Positions 9,340 to 18,957 of a stretch of 64,000 nucleotides of DNA are shown piece after piece. The stretch covers positions 992,001 through 1,056,000 of the forward strand of contig JACHMT010000005.1 in NCBI GenBank assembly GCA_014208095.1, written 5' to 3'. The translations under genes and the position numbers were made by a program. The notes below the pieces were generated by a model, which saw only the letters and a list, made by a program, of their open reading frames with translations, was not told the DNA's origin and did no database searches. Position 1 is the first letter of the stretch, and the number at the start of each line of letters is the position of its first letter. Origin of the DNA: Actinospineispora eucalypti. Lineage in GTDB: Bacteria > Actinomycetota > Actinomycetes > Mycobacteriales > Pseudonocardiaceae.

Positions 9340-9435
9340 GCCTCCACGCTGCACCGGCCGCCGCCGCGCCGGGTAGCCCAGTCAGTACCAGGCTGAGCGG
9401 CTGCGCCGACCGCCCGACCGGGCCATGCTGGACGT

Positions 9436-10296
9436 ATGGACCGGGCCGAGATGGGCGCCACCCTGCGTGGTTGGCGGGAACGCCTCACCCCCGCCGAGGT
9501 CGGGATGCCCGCCGGCATCCGCCGCCGCACGCCGGGGCTGCGCCGCGCCGAGGTGGCCCAGCTGGCCGGCATCTCGGTGGACTACCTGACCCGGCTGGAG
9601 CAGGGCCGGGGCGCGCACCCGTCGGACGCGGTGCTGGCCGCGCTGGCCAGGGCGCTGCGATTGGCCGAGGCGGAACGGGACCACCTGTTCCACCTGGCCG
9701 GTGCTAGCCCACCGGGGCCGGGGCGGATCAGCGACCGGGTGCGGCCCAGCGTGCTGCGGCTGATGGACCGGTTCACCGATCTGCCGGCCATGCTGATCAG
9801 CGCCAAGCTGGACCTGCTGGCCTGGAACGCCATGGCCAGTGCGCTCATCGGCGACTTCTCCGCGCTGGTCCCGGCGGAGCGCAACCTGGCCTGGCAGCGG
9901 TTCGTCACCGGGGCCGGCCGGATGGTGGTCACCCCGGACGAACGCGAGCAGCTGGAGCTGGCCGTGGTGGCCGACCTGTGGGAGGCCACGGCCCGCTACC
10001 CGCGCGACCGGTCGCTGAGCCAACTGGTCCGCCGGCTGTGCGACGCCTCACCGCGGTTCGCCGGACTCTGGGCGACGCGGCCCGTGGGTGTCCCGCACCA
10101 GGGCCGGAAACGGTTCGCCCACCCCGAGCTCGGCGTGCTGGAACTGGACTGCGACCCGCTGCACGTGCCCGGGGACGACCAGACGCTGGTCGTCTACTCG
10201 GCGGCGGAGGGGAGCCGGGAGGCCGAGGCGCTGGCGCTGCTTCGCGTGCTGGGCACCCAGCGCCTCGGCGCGGCGAACTTGCTGGACCGGGCCTAG
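9436..10296 (+). CDS. XRE-family regulator with MmyB-like ligand-binding domain
   Basis: 286 residues. The N-terminal helix-turn-helix covers ~residues 30-85 (RRAEVAQLAGISVDYLTRLE is the recognition region). The C-terminal ~180 residues match the MmyB-like PAS-type ligand domain, including LLAWNAMASALIGDF and the LAWQRFV region. Members usually repress the divergent SDR gene, which starts 96 bp away. A partial inverted sequence TCAG-N7-CTGA at 9382-9396 in the shared promoter region could be its operator, but the match is too short to rely on. Confidence 0.88.
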   Translation: MDRAEMGATLRGWRERLTPAEVGMPAGIRRRTPGLRRAEVAQLAGISVDYLTRLEQGRGAHPSDAVLAALARALRLAEAERDHLFHLAGASPPGPGRISDRVRPSVLRLMDRFTDLPAMLISAKLDLLAWNAMASALIGDFSALVPAERNLAWQRFVTGAGRMVVTPDEREQLELAVVADLWEATARYPRDRSLSQLVRRLCDASPRFAGLWATRPVGVPHQGRKRFAHPELGVLELDCDPLHVPGDDQTLVVYSAAEGSREAEALALLRVLGTQRLGAANLLDRA

Positions 10297-10311
10297 CTAG
10301 ATCAGGCCCAG

Positions 10312-11298
<987 letters not shown>

Positions 11299-11423
11299 AG
11301 GAGAATCCTTCCGATCCGGGATAAGCCGAGGTGACCGCGAGACTACTCAGGGTGCGCCGATCGTCACGCCGGTGGTGACAGTTATCTCCGGCGGGATGCG
11401 CCGCGCAGGTCCAGGATGGTGCG

Positions 11424-12170
11424 ATGACGCTGCGGGTGTTGCTGCTCGGGGGCACCGCGGAGGCCCGCGCGCTGGCCGGCGAACTGGTGGGGCGCCCTGA
11501 CCTCGCGGTGGTGTCCTCGCTGGCCGGGCGGGTGCGCAACCCGGCGCTGCCCGCCGGTGAGGTGCGCATCGGCGGGTTCGGCGGGGCCGACGGGCTGACC
11601 GACTTCCTGCGCGCGAGCCGGGTGGCCGCCGTGGTGGATGCGACCCATCCGTTCGCCTCGACGATGAGCGCCTCGGCGGTGGCCGCGACCGCGCGGGCGG
11701 GCGTCCCGCTGCTGGTGTTGCGCCGGCCGGGCTGGCAACCGGCCGAGGGGGACCGGTGGCACTGGGTGTCCACCCTGGCCGACGCGGCGGACGAGCTCGG
11801 CGGCCTCGGCGAGCGGGTGTTCCTCACCACCGGCCGGACCGGCCTCGGCACCTTCGCCGGGCTGGACCGACACTGGTTCCTGGTGCGCACCGTGGACCCG
11901 CCGGAGCCGCCCATGCCGGCCCGGATGCACCTGGTCCTGGACCGGGGGCCATACACCGTGGCCGGGGAGCGCGCGCTGATCACCGAGCACGGGATCGACG
12001 TGCTGGTGACCAAGGACAGCGGCGGCGAGTGGACGAGGCCGAAGCTGGTCGCCGCCCGAGAGCTGGGCGTCCCGGTGGTCATCCAGGCCCGGCCGTTGAT
12101 CTCCGGCGCGCCCTCGGTGGACACCGTGCCGGAGGCGGTGAGCTGGCTGGACCGGATGCTCGGGAGCTAG
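11424..12170 (+). CDS. cobK: Precorrin-6A reductase
   Basis: 248 residues, typical for CobK/CbiJ. The N-terminal LLLGGTAEARALAGEL and the central VVDATHPFASTMSASAVAA are hallmark motifs; the C-terminal half contains VLVTKDSGGEWTRPKLVAARELGVPVV, quoted here only as a landmark region near residues 192-218. The enzyme reduces precorrin-6A to precorrin-6Y, the substrate of CobL encoded about 4 kb upstream. Divergent from mdh with ~125 bp between starts. No leader long or structured enough to be called a cobalamin riboswitch was seen. Confidence 0.93.
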   Translation: MTLRVLLLGGTAEARALAGELVGRPDLAVVSSLAGRVRNPALPAGEVRIGGFGGADGLTDFLRASRVAAVVDATHPFASTMSASAVAATARAGVPLLVLRRPGWQPAEGDRWHWVSTLADAADELGGLGERVFLTTGRTGLGTFAGLDRHWFLVRTVDPPEPPMPARMHLVLDRGPYTVAGERALITEHGIDVLVTKDSGGEWTRPKLVAARELGVPVVIQARPLISGAPSVDTVPEAVSWLDRMLGS

Positions 12171-12440
12171 CCGGATTCAGAGGGCATCCCGCAACTCCGG
12201 GGTGGAAGCCGGGCAACGACGGTATTGATCTTCGCTTGATCACCGGTTACGTGGTCACCAGGACACCAGGGCCGCTCCACCCGACCCAACCCGGCCACCC
12301 TGCCCTGATGACCATGAACTGACGCCGGCGTCGCGGCATCCAGGCTGGTTTCTTGAACCGGCACCGAACCCTCAGCCCGGAGCACGCCCGCACCGGCGCC
12401 CGGCACCTTCGCCGGGTGAACCGAGATCCAAGATGCTCTC

Positions 12441-13082
12441 TCAGAGAATGCCCTCGCTCGGCGTGGCCAACGCGTTGACCGCGGCCGAGGCCAGCGCGCT
12501 TCCCCCGCGCCGGCCGTGGACCACCAGGTGCGGCACGCCGGCCGGGTGGTCCGCCAGCGCGCGCTTGGACTCGGCCGCGCCGATGAACCCGACCGGCACG
12601 CCGACCACCGCGGCCGGCATCGGCGCCCCGGCGTCGATCAGCTCCAGCAGCCGGAACAGCGCGGTGGGGGCATTCCCGATGGCGACCACCGAGCCGCCCA
12701 GCCGGTCCACCCAGAGGTCCACGGCCGCCGCGCTGCGGGTGGTACCCATCTTCTCGGCCATGGTGGTGACCAGCGGCTCGTTGAGCAGGCAGATCACCTC
12801 GTTCTGGGCGGGCAGCCGGCGGCGGGTGACCCCGGCGGCGACCATGGTCGCGTCGCACAGCACCGGCGCCCCGGCGGCCAGCGCCGTGCGTGCGGAGGAC
12901 ACGACGCCTGGGCTGAACGCCAGGTCGACGGGCAGATCCGTCATGCCGCAGGTGTGGATCATGCGGACGGCCACGGTGGCCACGTCCGCCGGCAGGCCGG
13001 AAAGGTTGGCCTCGGCGCGGATGGTGGCGAACGACCGCCGGTAGATCTCCGCGCCGTCCCGGACATAGGAATAACCCGCCAT
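12441..13082 (-). CDS. cobH: Precorrin-8X methylmutase
   Basis: 213 residues, matching CobH/CbiC. Landmarks: IYRRSFATIRAEANL, the catalytic His in VRMIHTCGMTDLP (~residue 45), the DATMVAAGV motif, IGNAPTALFRLLELI and GVPVGFIGAAESK. It converts precorrin-8X to hydrogenobyrinate by methyl migration. The start ATG 13080-13082 is preceded by AGGA; the same frame stays open upstream through the whole repeat array, but that extension is repetitive and unlikely to be translated. Its promoter must lie between the gene and the array or inside the array. Confidence 0.93.
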   Translation of the reverse strand: MAGYSYVRDGAEIYRRSFATIRAEANLSGLPADVATVAVRMIHTCGMTDLPVDLAFSPGVVSSARTALAAGAPVLCDATMVAAGVTRRRLPAQNEVICLLNEPLVTTMAEKMGTTRSAAAVDLWVDRLGGSVVAIGNAPTALFRLLELIDAGAPMPAAVVGVPVGFIGAAESKRALADHPAGVPHLVVHGRRGGSALASAAVNALATPSEGIL

Positions 13083-13150
13083 AGGTCCTGAAAGTAAGCC
13101 ATGGTTGCGCCGTCCCACGGTTGGGCCACGCCCCCGCGTGCCTACACTCC

Positions 13151-14120
13151 CGCGTTCCGCTGAACGCGGGGACGACGGCGCGTTCCGCTGAACGCGGGGA
13201 CGACGGCGCGTTCCGCTGAACGCGGGGACGACGGCGCGTTCCGCTGAACGCGGGGACGACGGCGCGTTCCGCTGAACGCGGGGACGACGGCGCGTTCCGC
13301 TGAACGCGGGGACGACGGCGCGTTCCGCTGAACGCGGGGACGACGGCGCGTTCCGCTGAACGCGGGGACGACGGCGCGTTCCGCTGAACGCGGGGACGAC
13401 GGCGCGTTCCGCTGAACGCGGGGACGACGGCGCGTTCCGCTGAACGCGGGGACGACGGCGCGTTCCGCTGAACGCGGGGACGACGGCGCGTTCCGCTGAA
13501 CGCGGGGACGACGGCGCGTTCCGCTGAACGCGGGGACGACGGCGCGTTCCGCTGAACGCGGGGACGACGGCGCGTTCCGCTGAACGCGGGGACGACGGCG
13601 CGTTCCGCTGAACGCGGGGACGACGGCGCGTTCCGCTGAACGCGGGCACGACGGCGCGTTCCGCTGAACGCGGGCACGACGGCGCGTTCCGCTGAACGCG
13701 GGCACGACGGCGCGTTCCGCTGAACGCGGGCACGACGGCGCGTTCCGCTGAACGCGGGCACGACGGCGCGTTCCGCTGAACGCGGGCACGACGGCGCGTT
13801 CCGCTGAACGCGGGCACGACGGCGCGTTCCGCTGAACGCGGGCACGACGGCGCGTTCCGCTGAACGCGGGCACGACGGCGCGTTCCGCTGAACGCGGGCA
13901 CGACGGCGCGTTCCGCTGAACGCGGGCACGACGGCGCGTTCCGCTGAACGCGGGCACGACGGCGCGTTCCGCTGAACGCGGGCACGACGGCGCGTTCCGC
14001 TGAACGCGGGCACGACGGCGCGTTCCGCTGAACGCGGGCACGACGGCGCGTTCCGCTGAACGCGGGCACGACGGCGCGTTCCGCTGAACGCGGGCACGAC
14101 GGCGCGTTCCGCTGAACGCG
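13151..14120. repeat. Array of 34 tandem 28-bp units with a palindromic core, plus a terminal half unit
   Basis: Each 28-bp unit is an 18-bp perfect hairpin core CGCGTTC-CGCT-GAACGCG (7-bp stem, 4-nt loop) followed by a 10-bp linker. Thirty-four full units fill 13151-14102, and a thirty-fifth core ends at 14120. Units 1-17 carry the linker GGGACGACGG; units 18-34 (from 13627) carry GGCACGACGG. Otherwise I read no substitutions. The array fills the divergent promoter region between cobH (start 13082) and an acyl-CoA synthetase (start 14191). The minus strand has no stop codon in any frame through it, giving long artefactual frames. The linker is identical within a block, so this is a tandem repeat and not a CRISPR array. 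The same core recurs at 53951 and 54363-54442. Confidence 0.97.
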
Positions 14121-14190
14121 CAGGCCGTGTTGGTCGGGAGTGCCTAGACTTCCCGCGGGGTCAGGGGATGAGCGCGGGAGGCTGAACACG

Positions 14191-15795
14191 ATGGCGTTGT
14201 TGGCGGCCAGCACCTATCCGGAGCTGTTGGGGGCGGCGGTGCGCGAGGCGGCGGACCGGGTGTTCCTGCGCTGCGCGTCCGAGCGCACGGCGCCCGACGC
14301 GTTGGACGAGGTGACCTTCGACCAGTTGTGGCGACGGTCCCGGCGGGTGGCGGCCGGGCTGCTCGCGCGGGGTATCCGCCCGGGCGAGCGTATCGCGGTG
14401 GCGGCGCCCAACCAGGCCGAGTGGCTGGAGCTGTTCTTCGGCGCCGCGTCGATCGGCGCCGTGCTGGTGACGCTGAACGTGCGGTACCGGGAGTCCGAGC
14501 TGGACTACATGCTCAACCAGGCCGAGGTGCGGCTGCTGGTGACCGCGGCGCGGGCCGGGGACATGGACTTCGAGGCGTTCTACCCCGGTTTCCGGTCCCG
14601 GGTGCCCAGCTTGGAGCACGTGCTCTACCTGGGCGGCACCGGTGACGGGGAACGGTTCGGCGACCTGCCGGGCGACCCGGCCGATCCCGGCGAGCTGGAC
14701 CGGCTGGCCGGTCGGGTGCGCTCCGCCGACCCGGCGGTGATCCTCTATACCTCGGGTACCACCGGTCGCCCCAAGGGCGCGGTGCTCACCCACGGCAGCC
14801 TGATTGCCGCGGCGTCCGGCCAGGCGAAGCGGCTGGGCACCGGGCCGGACGACGTGTGCTTCAGCGCGATGCCGCTGAACCACGTCGGCGGGATCACCTG
14901 CTCGATGACCAGCGCGTTGGTCGGCGGCTCGCAGGTGGTGCTGGCGCCGATGTTCTCCCCGGCGTCCGCGCTGGACGCGGTGGAGCGCTACCGGGCCACC
15001 ATGTTCGGCGGGGTGCCCACCATGTACACGCTTACCCTGGGCCACGGGAGCTTCCCGGACCGGGACACCACCTCGGTGCGGCTGGCCATGGTGGGCGGCG
15101 CGAACGCGGACCCGACGCTCTGCGCGGCGATCCTGAAGGGCTTCCCGAACGCGCGGCTGTTCAACCTGTACGGGTTGTCCGAGGTGTCCGGCGCCTGCGT
15201 CATGTCCCAGGGGGACGACGACGTGGACACGGTGGCCCGCACCCTGGGTACCCCGCTGGACGGCATGGGGGCCCGGGTCGTCGACCTGGAAGGGCGGGAC
15301 GTACCGGACGGCGAGGAAGGGGAGTTGCTGGTGCGGACCGACGGCGCGGCCGCCGGTTACTGGGAGCTGCCCGAGGCCTCCGCCGAGGTCTTCCTCGGCG
15401 ACGGCTGGGTCGCCACCGGGGACATCGTGGTGGCCGACCCCGACGGGCACCTCACCATCAAGGGCCGGCGCAAGGAGATGTTCCTGCAGGGCGGGTACAA
15501 CGTGTATCCGGTCGAGGTGGAGAACGTGCTCACCGCGCATCCCGGGGTGGCCATGGCCGCCGGCATCGGCGTGCCGGACCCGGTGCTCGGGGAGATCGGC
15601 CGCTACTACGTCCTGGCCAAGCCCGGCCACCGGCTGACCGCCGACGAGCTGACCGCGTTCTGCAAGGAGCGGCTGGCCAACTACAAGCTGCCCCGGCAGT
15701 ACGAGTTCGTCGACGAACTGCCCACCACGCCGTCCGGCAAGGTGGCCAAGGCTCAGCTGAAGGCCCAGCTGAAGGAGCAGCTCAACCCGTCCTGA
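14191..15795 (+). CDS. Acyl-CoA synthetase (class I adenylate-forming)
   Basis: 534 residues. Motifs: ILYTSGTTGRPKGAVLTH (A3, ~residues 185-202), FNLYGLSEVSGA (A5), ATGDIVVADPDGHLTIKGR with the hinge Asp, RRKEMFLQGGYNVYPVEVE, and the C-terminal catalytic Lys in TTPSGKVAKAQL. It activates an unidentified carboxylate to its CoA thioester. The ATG at 14191 has GGGAGG nine bases upstream and lies 70 bp beyond the end of the repeat array, so its promoter is squeezed between the two or lies within the repeats. The 3' end overlaps the convergent LysR gene by 14 bp. Confidence 0.91.
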   Translation: MALLAASTYPELLGAAVREAADRVFLRCASERTAPDALDEVTFDQLWRRSRRVAAGLLARGIRPGERIAVAAPNQAEWLELFFGAASIGAVLVTLNVRYRESELDYMLNQAEVRLLVTAARAGDMDFEAFYPGFRSRVPSLEHVLYLGGTGDGERFGDLPGDPADPGELDRLAGRVRSADPAVILYTSGTTGRPKGAVLTHGSLIAAASGQAKRLGTGPDDVCFSAMPLNHVGGITCSMTSALVGGSQVVLAPMFSPASALDAVERYRATMFGGVPTMYTLTLGHGSFPDRDTTSVRLAMVGGANADPTLCAAILKGFPNARLFNLYGLSEVSGACVMSQGDDDVDTVARTLGTPLDGMGARVVDLEGRDVPDGEEGELLVRTDGAAAGYWELPEASAEVFLGDGWVATGDIVVADPDGHLTIKGRRKEMFLQGGYNVYPVEVENVLTAHPGVAMAAGIGVPDPVLGEIGRYYVLAKPGHRLTADELTAFCKERLANYKLPRQYEFVDELPTTPSGKVAKAQLKAQLKEQLNPS

Positions 15796-16723
15796 GCCGG
15801 GTACGGGCGATCCGCAGCAGCTCGCGCACCGGCCCGGCGGGCGCCGGGCCGGCCGGCCAGACCGCGCGCAGCGTGCGGGCCGGGGCCAGCCCGGTGACCT
15901 CCACCCGGACCAGGCGGCCGGCGGCCAGGTCCTCCCGCACGGCCAGGGCGGAGAGCACCGCCGGCCCGGCGCCGGCCCGCACCGCGCCCCTGATCGCGGC
16001 GGTGGAGGACAGCTCCAGCGCGGGCGGCCTTACCCGGGTGCCGGCGGGCAGTGCCGAGGCCAGCGCGGCGTCCAGCACCTGCCGGGTGCCCGAGCCGACC
16101 TCCCTGGCCACCAGCGGGGTGTCCGCCAGCTCGGCCGGGGTGAGCGGCCGGCGCCGGCGCGCCCACGGGTGACCCGGCGCCACCACGACCACCAGGGTGT
16201 CGCCGCCGACCGGCTGGGTGGCCAGGCCGTTCGGCACCTCGCTGCCCTCGACGAAGCCCACGTCGGCCTCGCCGGCCAGCACCAGGGCGGCCACCCGCTC
16301 GCTGTTGTGCACGCTGAGGCTGACCGAGCTCGGGGTCCGCCGGTCGGCCAGCTGGTCGGTGCGCAGCGCGACCAGCCAGCCCGGCAGCAGGTACTCGGCG
16401 ACGGTGAAGCTGGCCACCACGGTCAGGTGGGCGTCGCGTTCCCCGCGCAGCGCGGTTATGCCCGCGTCCAGCCGTTCGGCGGCGGCCAGCACGTCGTTGG
16501 CCCAGTCGGCGACCAGTGCGCCCGCCTCGGTGAGCCGGCTGCCGGTGGGGCCTCGGGCCACCAGGGGCACGCCCACCAGCCGTTCCACGGTGCGCACCCG
16601 GGCGGATACCGCCTGCTGGGTCAGCCCGAGCTCCCGGCCGGCCGCGCCGAGGCTGCCGGTGCGGGCGACCGCGAGCAGCAGCTGCAACGCGCCGAGATCC
16701 GGTACGCGCGCGGACAGGACCAC
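15782..16723 (-). CDS. LysR-family transcriptional regulator
   Basis: 313 residues. The N-terminal winged helix (~10-70) includes GSLGAAGRELGLTQQAVSAR, the typical LysR recognition region; the rest is a periplasmic-binding-like effector domain. GTG start at 16721-16723. Divergent from the SLAC1/TDT-family transporter, which it probably activates; LysR genes are frequently found divergent from this transporter type. A good LysR-like dyad sits between the two genes at 16741-16759. The effector is not known. Confidence 0.9.
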   Translation of the reverse strand: MVLSARVPDLGALQLLLAVARTGSLGAAGRELGLTQQAVSARVRTVERLVGVPLVARGPTGSRLTEAGALVADWANDVLAAAERLDAGITALRGERDAHLTVVASFTVAEYLLPGWLVALRTDQLADRRTPSSVSLSVHNSERVAALVLAGEADVGFVEGSEVPNGLATQPVGGDTLVVVVAPGHPWARRRRPLTPAELADTPLVAREVGSGTRQVLDAALASALPAGTRVRPPALELSSTAAIRGAVRAGAGPAVLSALAVREDLAAGRLVRVEVTGLAPARTLRAVWPAGPAPAGPVRELLRIARTRLRTG

Positions 16724-16740
16724 GGGACCAGCCTAGCCAG

Positions 16741-16759
16741 TCACAAGGCTACTTTGTGA
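16741..16759. promoter_or_regulatory. Candidate LysR operator
   Basis: TCACAAGGCTACTTTGTGA: six-base perfect inverted ends TCACAA/TTGTGA around seven bases, containing the T-N11-A signature of LysR boxes. It lies 18 bp upstream of the LysR start and 56 bp upstream of the transporter start. Confidence 0.6.
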
Positions 16760-16814
16760 GTGCCCCGCTCCGAGCCTACTGGTGGTCGCGCCGCAACGCC
16801 CCGAGCATCGAGAC

Positions 16815-17921
16815 ATGACCGCGGCAACTGACCACCACCCCGCCATCTCCGAGGAGGAGACCGGCGGGCCGCTGGCGCACCTCGGACCGAACTGGTTCGC
16901 CTCCGTGATGGGCACCGGCATCGTGGCGAACGCCGCCCTGGCGCTGCCGGTACGGGTGCCCGTGCTGCACCTGGTCGGGCTGGTCTGGTGGGTGTTGGCC
17001 AGTGTGCTGCTGCTCGCGGTCAGCGGCGCCTGGGCGGTGCACTGGGTGCGCCACCGGCCGGCCGCGTTGCGGCACGCGGCCGACCCGGTGATGGCGCAGT
17101 TCTACGGCGCGCCGCCGATGGCCCTGCTGACCGTGGGCGCCGGCGCCCTGCTGGTCGGGCGGGAGGTGATCGGCGAGGCGGCCGTCGGGGTGGCGTGGCT
17201 GCTGTGGCTGCTCGGCACGGTGTCCGGCCTGGTGGTCGCGGTGCGCGTCACCTACCTGATGTTCACCCGGCTCCGGCTGACCGAGGCGTCGGCGTTCGGT
17301 GGGTGGCTGATGCCGGTGGTGCCCCCGATGGTCTCGGCGGCCACCGCCGCGCCGCTGGTCCCGCTCGCGCCGGCCGGGCAGGCGGCGCTGACCCTGCTGC
17401 TGGCCGGCTACGCGCTGTTCGGGGTGAGCCTGTTGGCGTCGCTGTTCGTCACCACGCTGATCTGGCAGCGGCTGGCGCTGCACAAGCTCGGCGCGCCCGG
17501 GCTGGTGCCCACGGTGTGGATCGTGCTCGGCTGGCTGGGCCAGTCGGTCACGGCGACCAACGCGCTCGGTGAGCAGGCGCATCTGGTGCTGCCCGTGCTG
17601 TACGCGGAGGGCCTGGAGGTACTCGGGCTCGCCTACGGGGTCCCGGTGTTCGGTTTCGCGCTGTTCTGGCTGATCCTGGCTTCGGTGCTCACGCTGCGCA
17701 CCGCGCGGTCGGGGATGCCGTTCGGGCTGGCCTGGTGGTCGTTCACCTTCCCGGTGGGCACCGTGGTCACCGGGGTGAGCGCGCTGGCCGTGCGCACCGG
17801 CGCGGTGGTCCTGGTGGGCGGCGCGGTGCTCGGGTACCTGAGCCTGCTCGCGGCCTGGACGCTGGTCACCGTCGGCACCGTGCGAGGGCTGGCGCGCGGC
17901 GAGCTGCTCCGACCGGCCTAG
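16815..17921 (+). CDS. TDT/SLAC1-family transporter
   Basis: 368 residues with about ten hydrophobic segments after a polar N terminus. LGPNWFASVMGTGIVANAAL at residues ~20-40 is a hallmark of the tellurite-resistance/dicarboxylate transporter (TDT) family, which includes the yeast malate permease and sulfite exporter Ssu1 and plant SLAC1 anion channels. It probably moves a small anion such as malate or sulfite across the cytoplasmic membrane; which one cannot be read here. ATG 16815 was preferred over GTG 16782, although the ribosome site is weak. Ends four bases into the convergent DMT gene. Confidence 0.85.
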   Translation: MTAATDHHPAISEEETGGPLAHLGPNWFASVMGTGIVANAALALPVRVPVLHLVGLVWWVLASVLLLAVSGAWAVHWVRHRPAALRHAADPVMAQFYGAPPMALLTVGAGALLVGREVIGEAAVGVAWLLWLLGTVSGLVVAVRVTYLMFTRLRLTEASAFGGWLMPVVPPMVSAATAAPLVPLAPAGQAALTLLLAGYALFGVSLLASLFVTTLIWQRLALHKLGAPGLVPTVWIVLGWLGQSVTATNALGEQAHLVLPVLYAEGLEVLGLAYGVPVFGFALFWLILASVLTLRTARSGMPFGLAWWSFTFPVGTVVTGVSALAVRTGAVVLVGGAVLGYLSLLAAWTLVTVGTVRGLARGELLRPA

Positions 17922-18832
17922 GCGGCGGTGGCGGTCCGGGCCGGCCGGGAGCGGCGGCGGGACAGGGCCACCCCGACCAGGCAGATCGCCCCGCCGGCGA
18001 TGGCCAGCACGCTGGGCACCTCGGCGAGCAGCGCGGCGGACATGCCGATGGTGATCGGCGGGGCGAGGTAGGTGGTAACCCCGAGCCGGCCGGCGTCCGT
18101 CCGGGCCAGCGCGTAGGCCCAGGTGCTGAAGGCCAGCGCGGTGGGTACCAGGCCCAGGTAGGCCAGGCCCCAGGTGGCCGGCGCCGGTGCCGCGGCGACC
18201 TCCCGGACCAGGGCGGGCAGGTAGGGCAGGCAGGCCACCGCACCGATCACGCAGGCCAGGAAGGTGACCTGTAGCGCCGGGATCCGCCGCAGCACGGGTT
18301 TCTGGGCCAGCACCCCGGTCGCGTAGGTCACCGCCGCGACCAGGCACAGCACCACGCCGAGCACGTCCGCACTGGTCACCGAGGCGCGCGCGGTGGCGAA
18401 GCCGATCAGCACCGCGCCCGCGCAGGCCACCGCCGCGCCGATCAGCAGCCACCGGGGGAACCCCTCGCCCAACAGCGCCCCGGCGAACAGCGCGATCAGG
18501 ATCGGGCCGATGTTCACCAGCATCGCCGTGGTGCCCGCGTCCACCCGCTGCTCGGCGGCGTTGAGCGCCACGTTGTAGACGGCGAACCAGGCCACCCCGC
18601 ACAGCACCAGCAGCACCCACTCCCGCCGGTCCGGCCGCACCCAGGTGCGCCGGACCAACAGCAGCGCGCCGAGCCCGGCCGTGCCGACCAGCAGCCGGCC
18701 GAGCGCCAGCGGCCCGGCCGAGTAGCTGTGCCCCACCCAGCGGATGGCCACGAAGGCCGAGGCCCAGGCCAGCACGGTGAACGCCACGGCGAGCAGGGGG
18801 AGCACGGACACGCGGGACGGCGCGAGGGTCAT
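17918..18832 (-). CDS. EamA/DMT-superfamily transporter
   Basis: 304 residues with ten predicted membrane segments arranged as two EamA repeats (~10-145 and ~155-290). Landmarks: FVAIRWVGHSYSAGPLALGRL in the first half and YLGLVPTALAFSTWAYALARTDAG in the second, both typical of drug/metabolite exporters of the RhaT/EamA group. Substrate unknown. ATG start at 18830-18832. Convergent with the TDT transporter and divergent from efp with 125 bp between starts. Confidence 0.88.
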   Translation of the reverse strand: MTLAPSRVSVLPLLAVAFTVLAWASAFVAIRWVGHSYSAGPLALGRLLVGTAGLGALLLVRRTWVRPDRREWVLLVLCGVAWFAVYNVALNAAEQRVDAGTTAMLVNIGPILIALFAGALLGEGFPRWLLIGAAVACAGAVLIGFATARASVTSADVLGVVLCLVAAVTYATGVLAQKPVLRRIPALQVTFLACVIGAVACLPYLPALVREVAAAPAPATWGLAYLGLVPTALAFSTWAYALARTDAGRLGVTTYLAPPITIGMSAALLAEVPSVLAIAGGAICLVGVALSRRRSRPARTATAA

Positions 18833-18957
18833 GCCGCGAACGCTAAGCGGAAGACGCCCGCGCCGGTACCGAGTTTGTGCCGGTTACCATGGGTGCTCGC
18901 CCGCGCCGCGCGCCGTACTCGGCCGCCGGCCGCCACCGTCCTCTGGGAGATCGAGTA

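Noticed and set aside
9382..9396. XRE regulator operator TCAG-N7-CTGA
   Set aside because: Only four-base arms, expected often by chance; not listed as a site.
12171..12440. Cobalamin riboswitch or RNA near cobK/cobH
   Set aside because: The region is downstream of both genes and shows no B12-box-like sequence; only a small 6-bp-stem hairpin (12399-12416) was seen.
13151..14120. CRISPR array
   Set aside because: The 10-bp linkers are identical within each block and the unit is 28 bp in total, so there are no unique spacers; no cas gene is present.
12247..14213. Large Arg/Ser/Pro repeat proteins on the minus strand across the array
   Set aside because: They arise because the repeat lacks stops on that strand; all three frames are open, there is no ribosome site, and only the cobH portion shows coding character.
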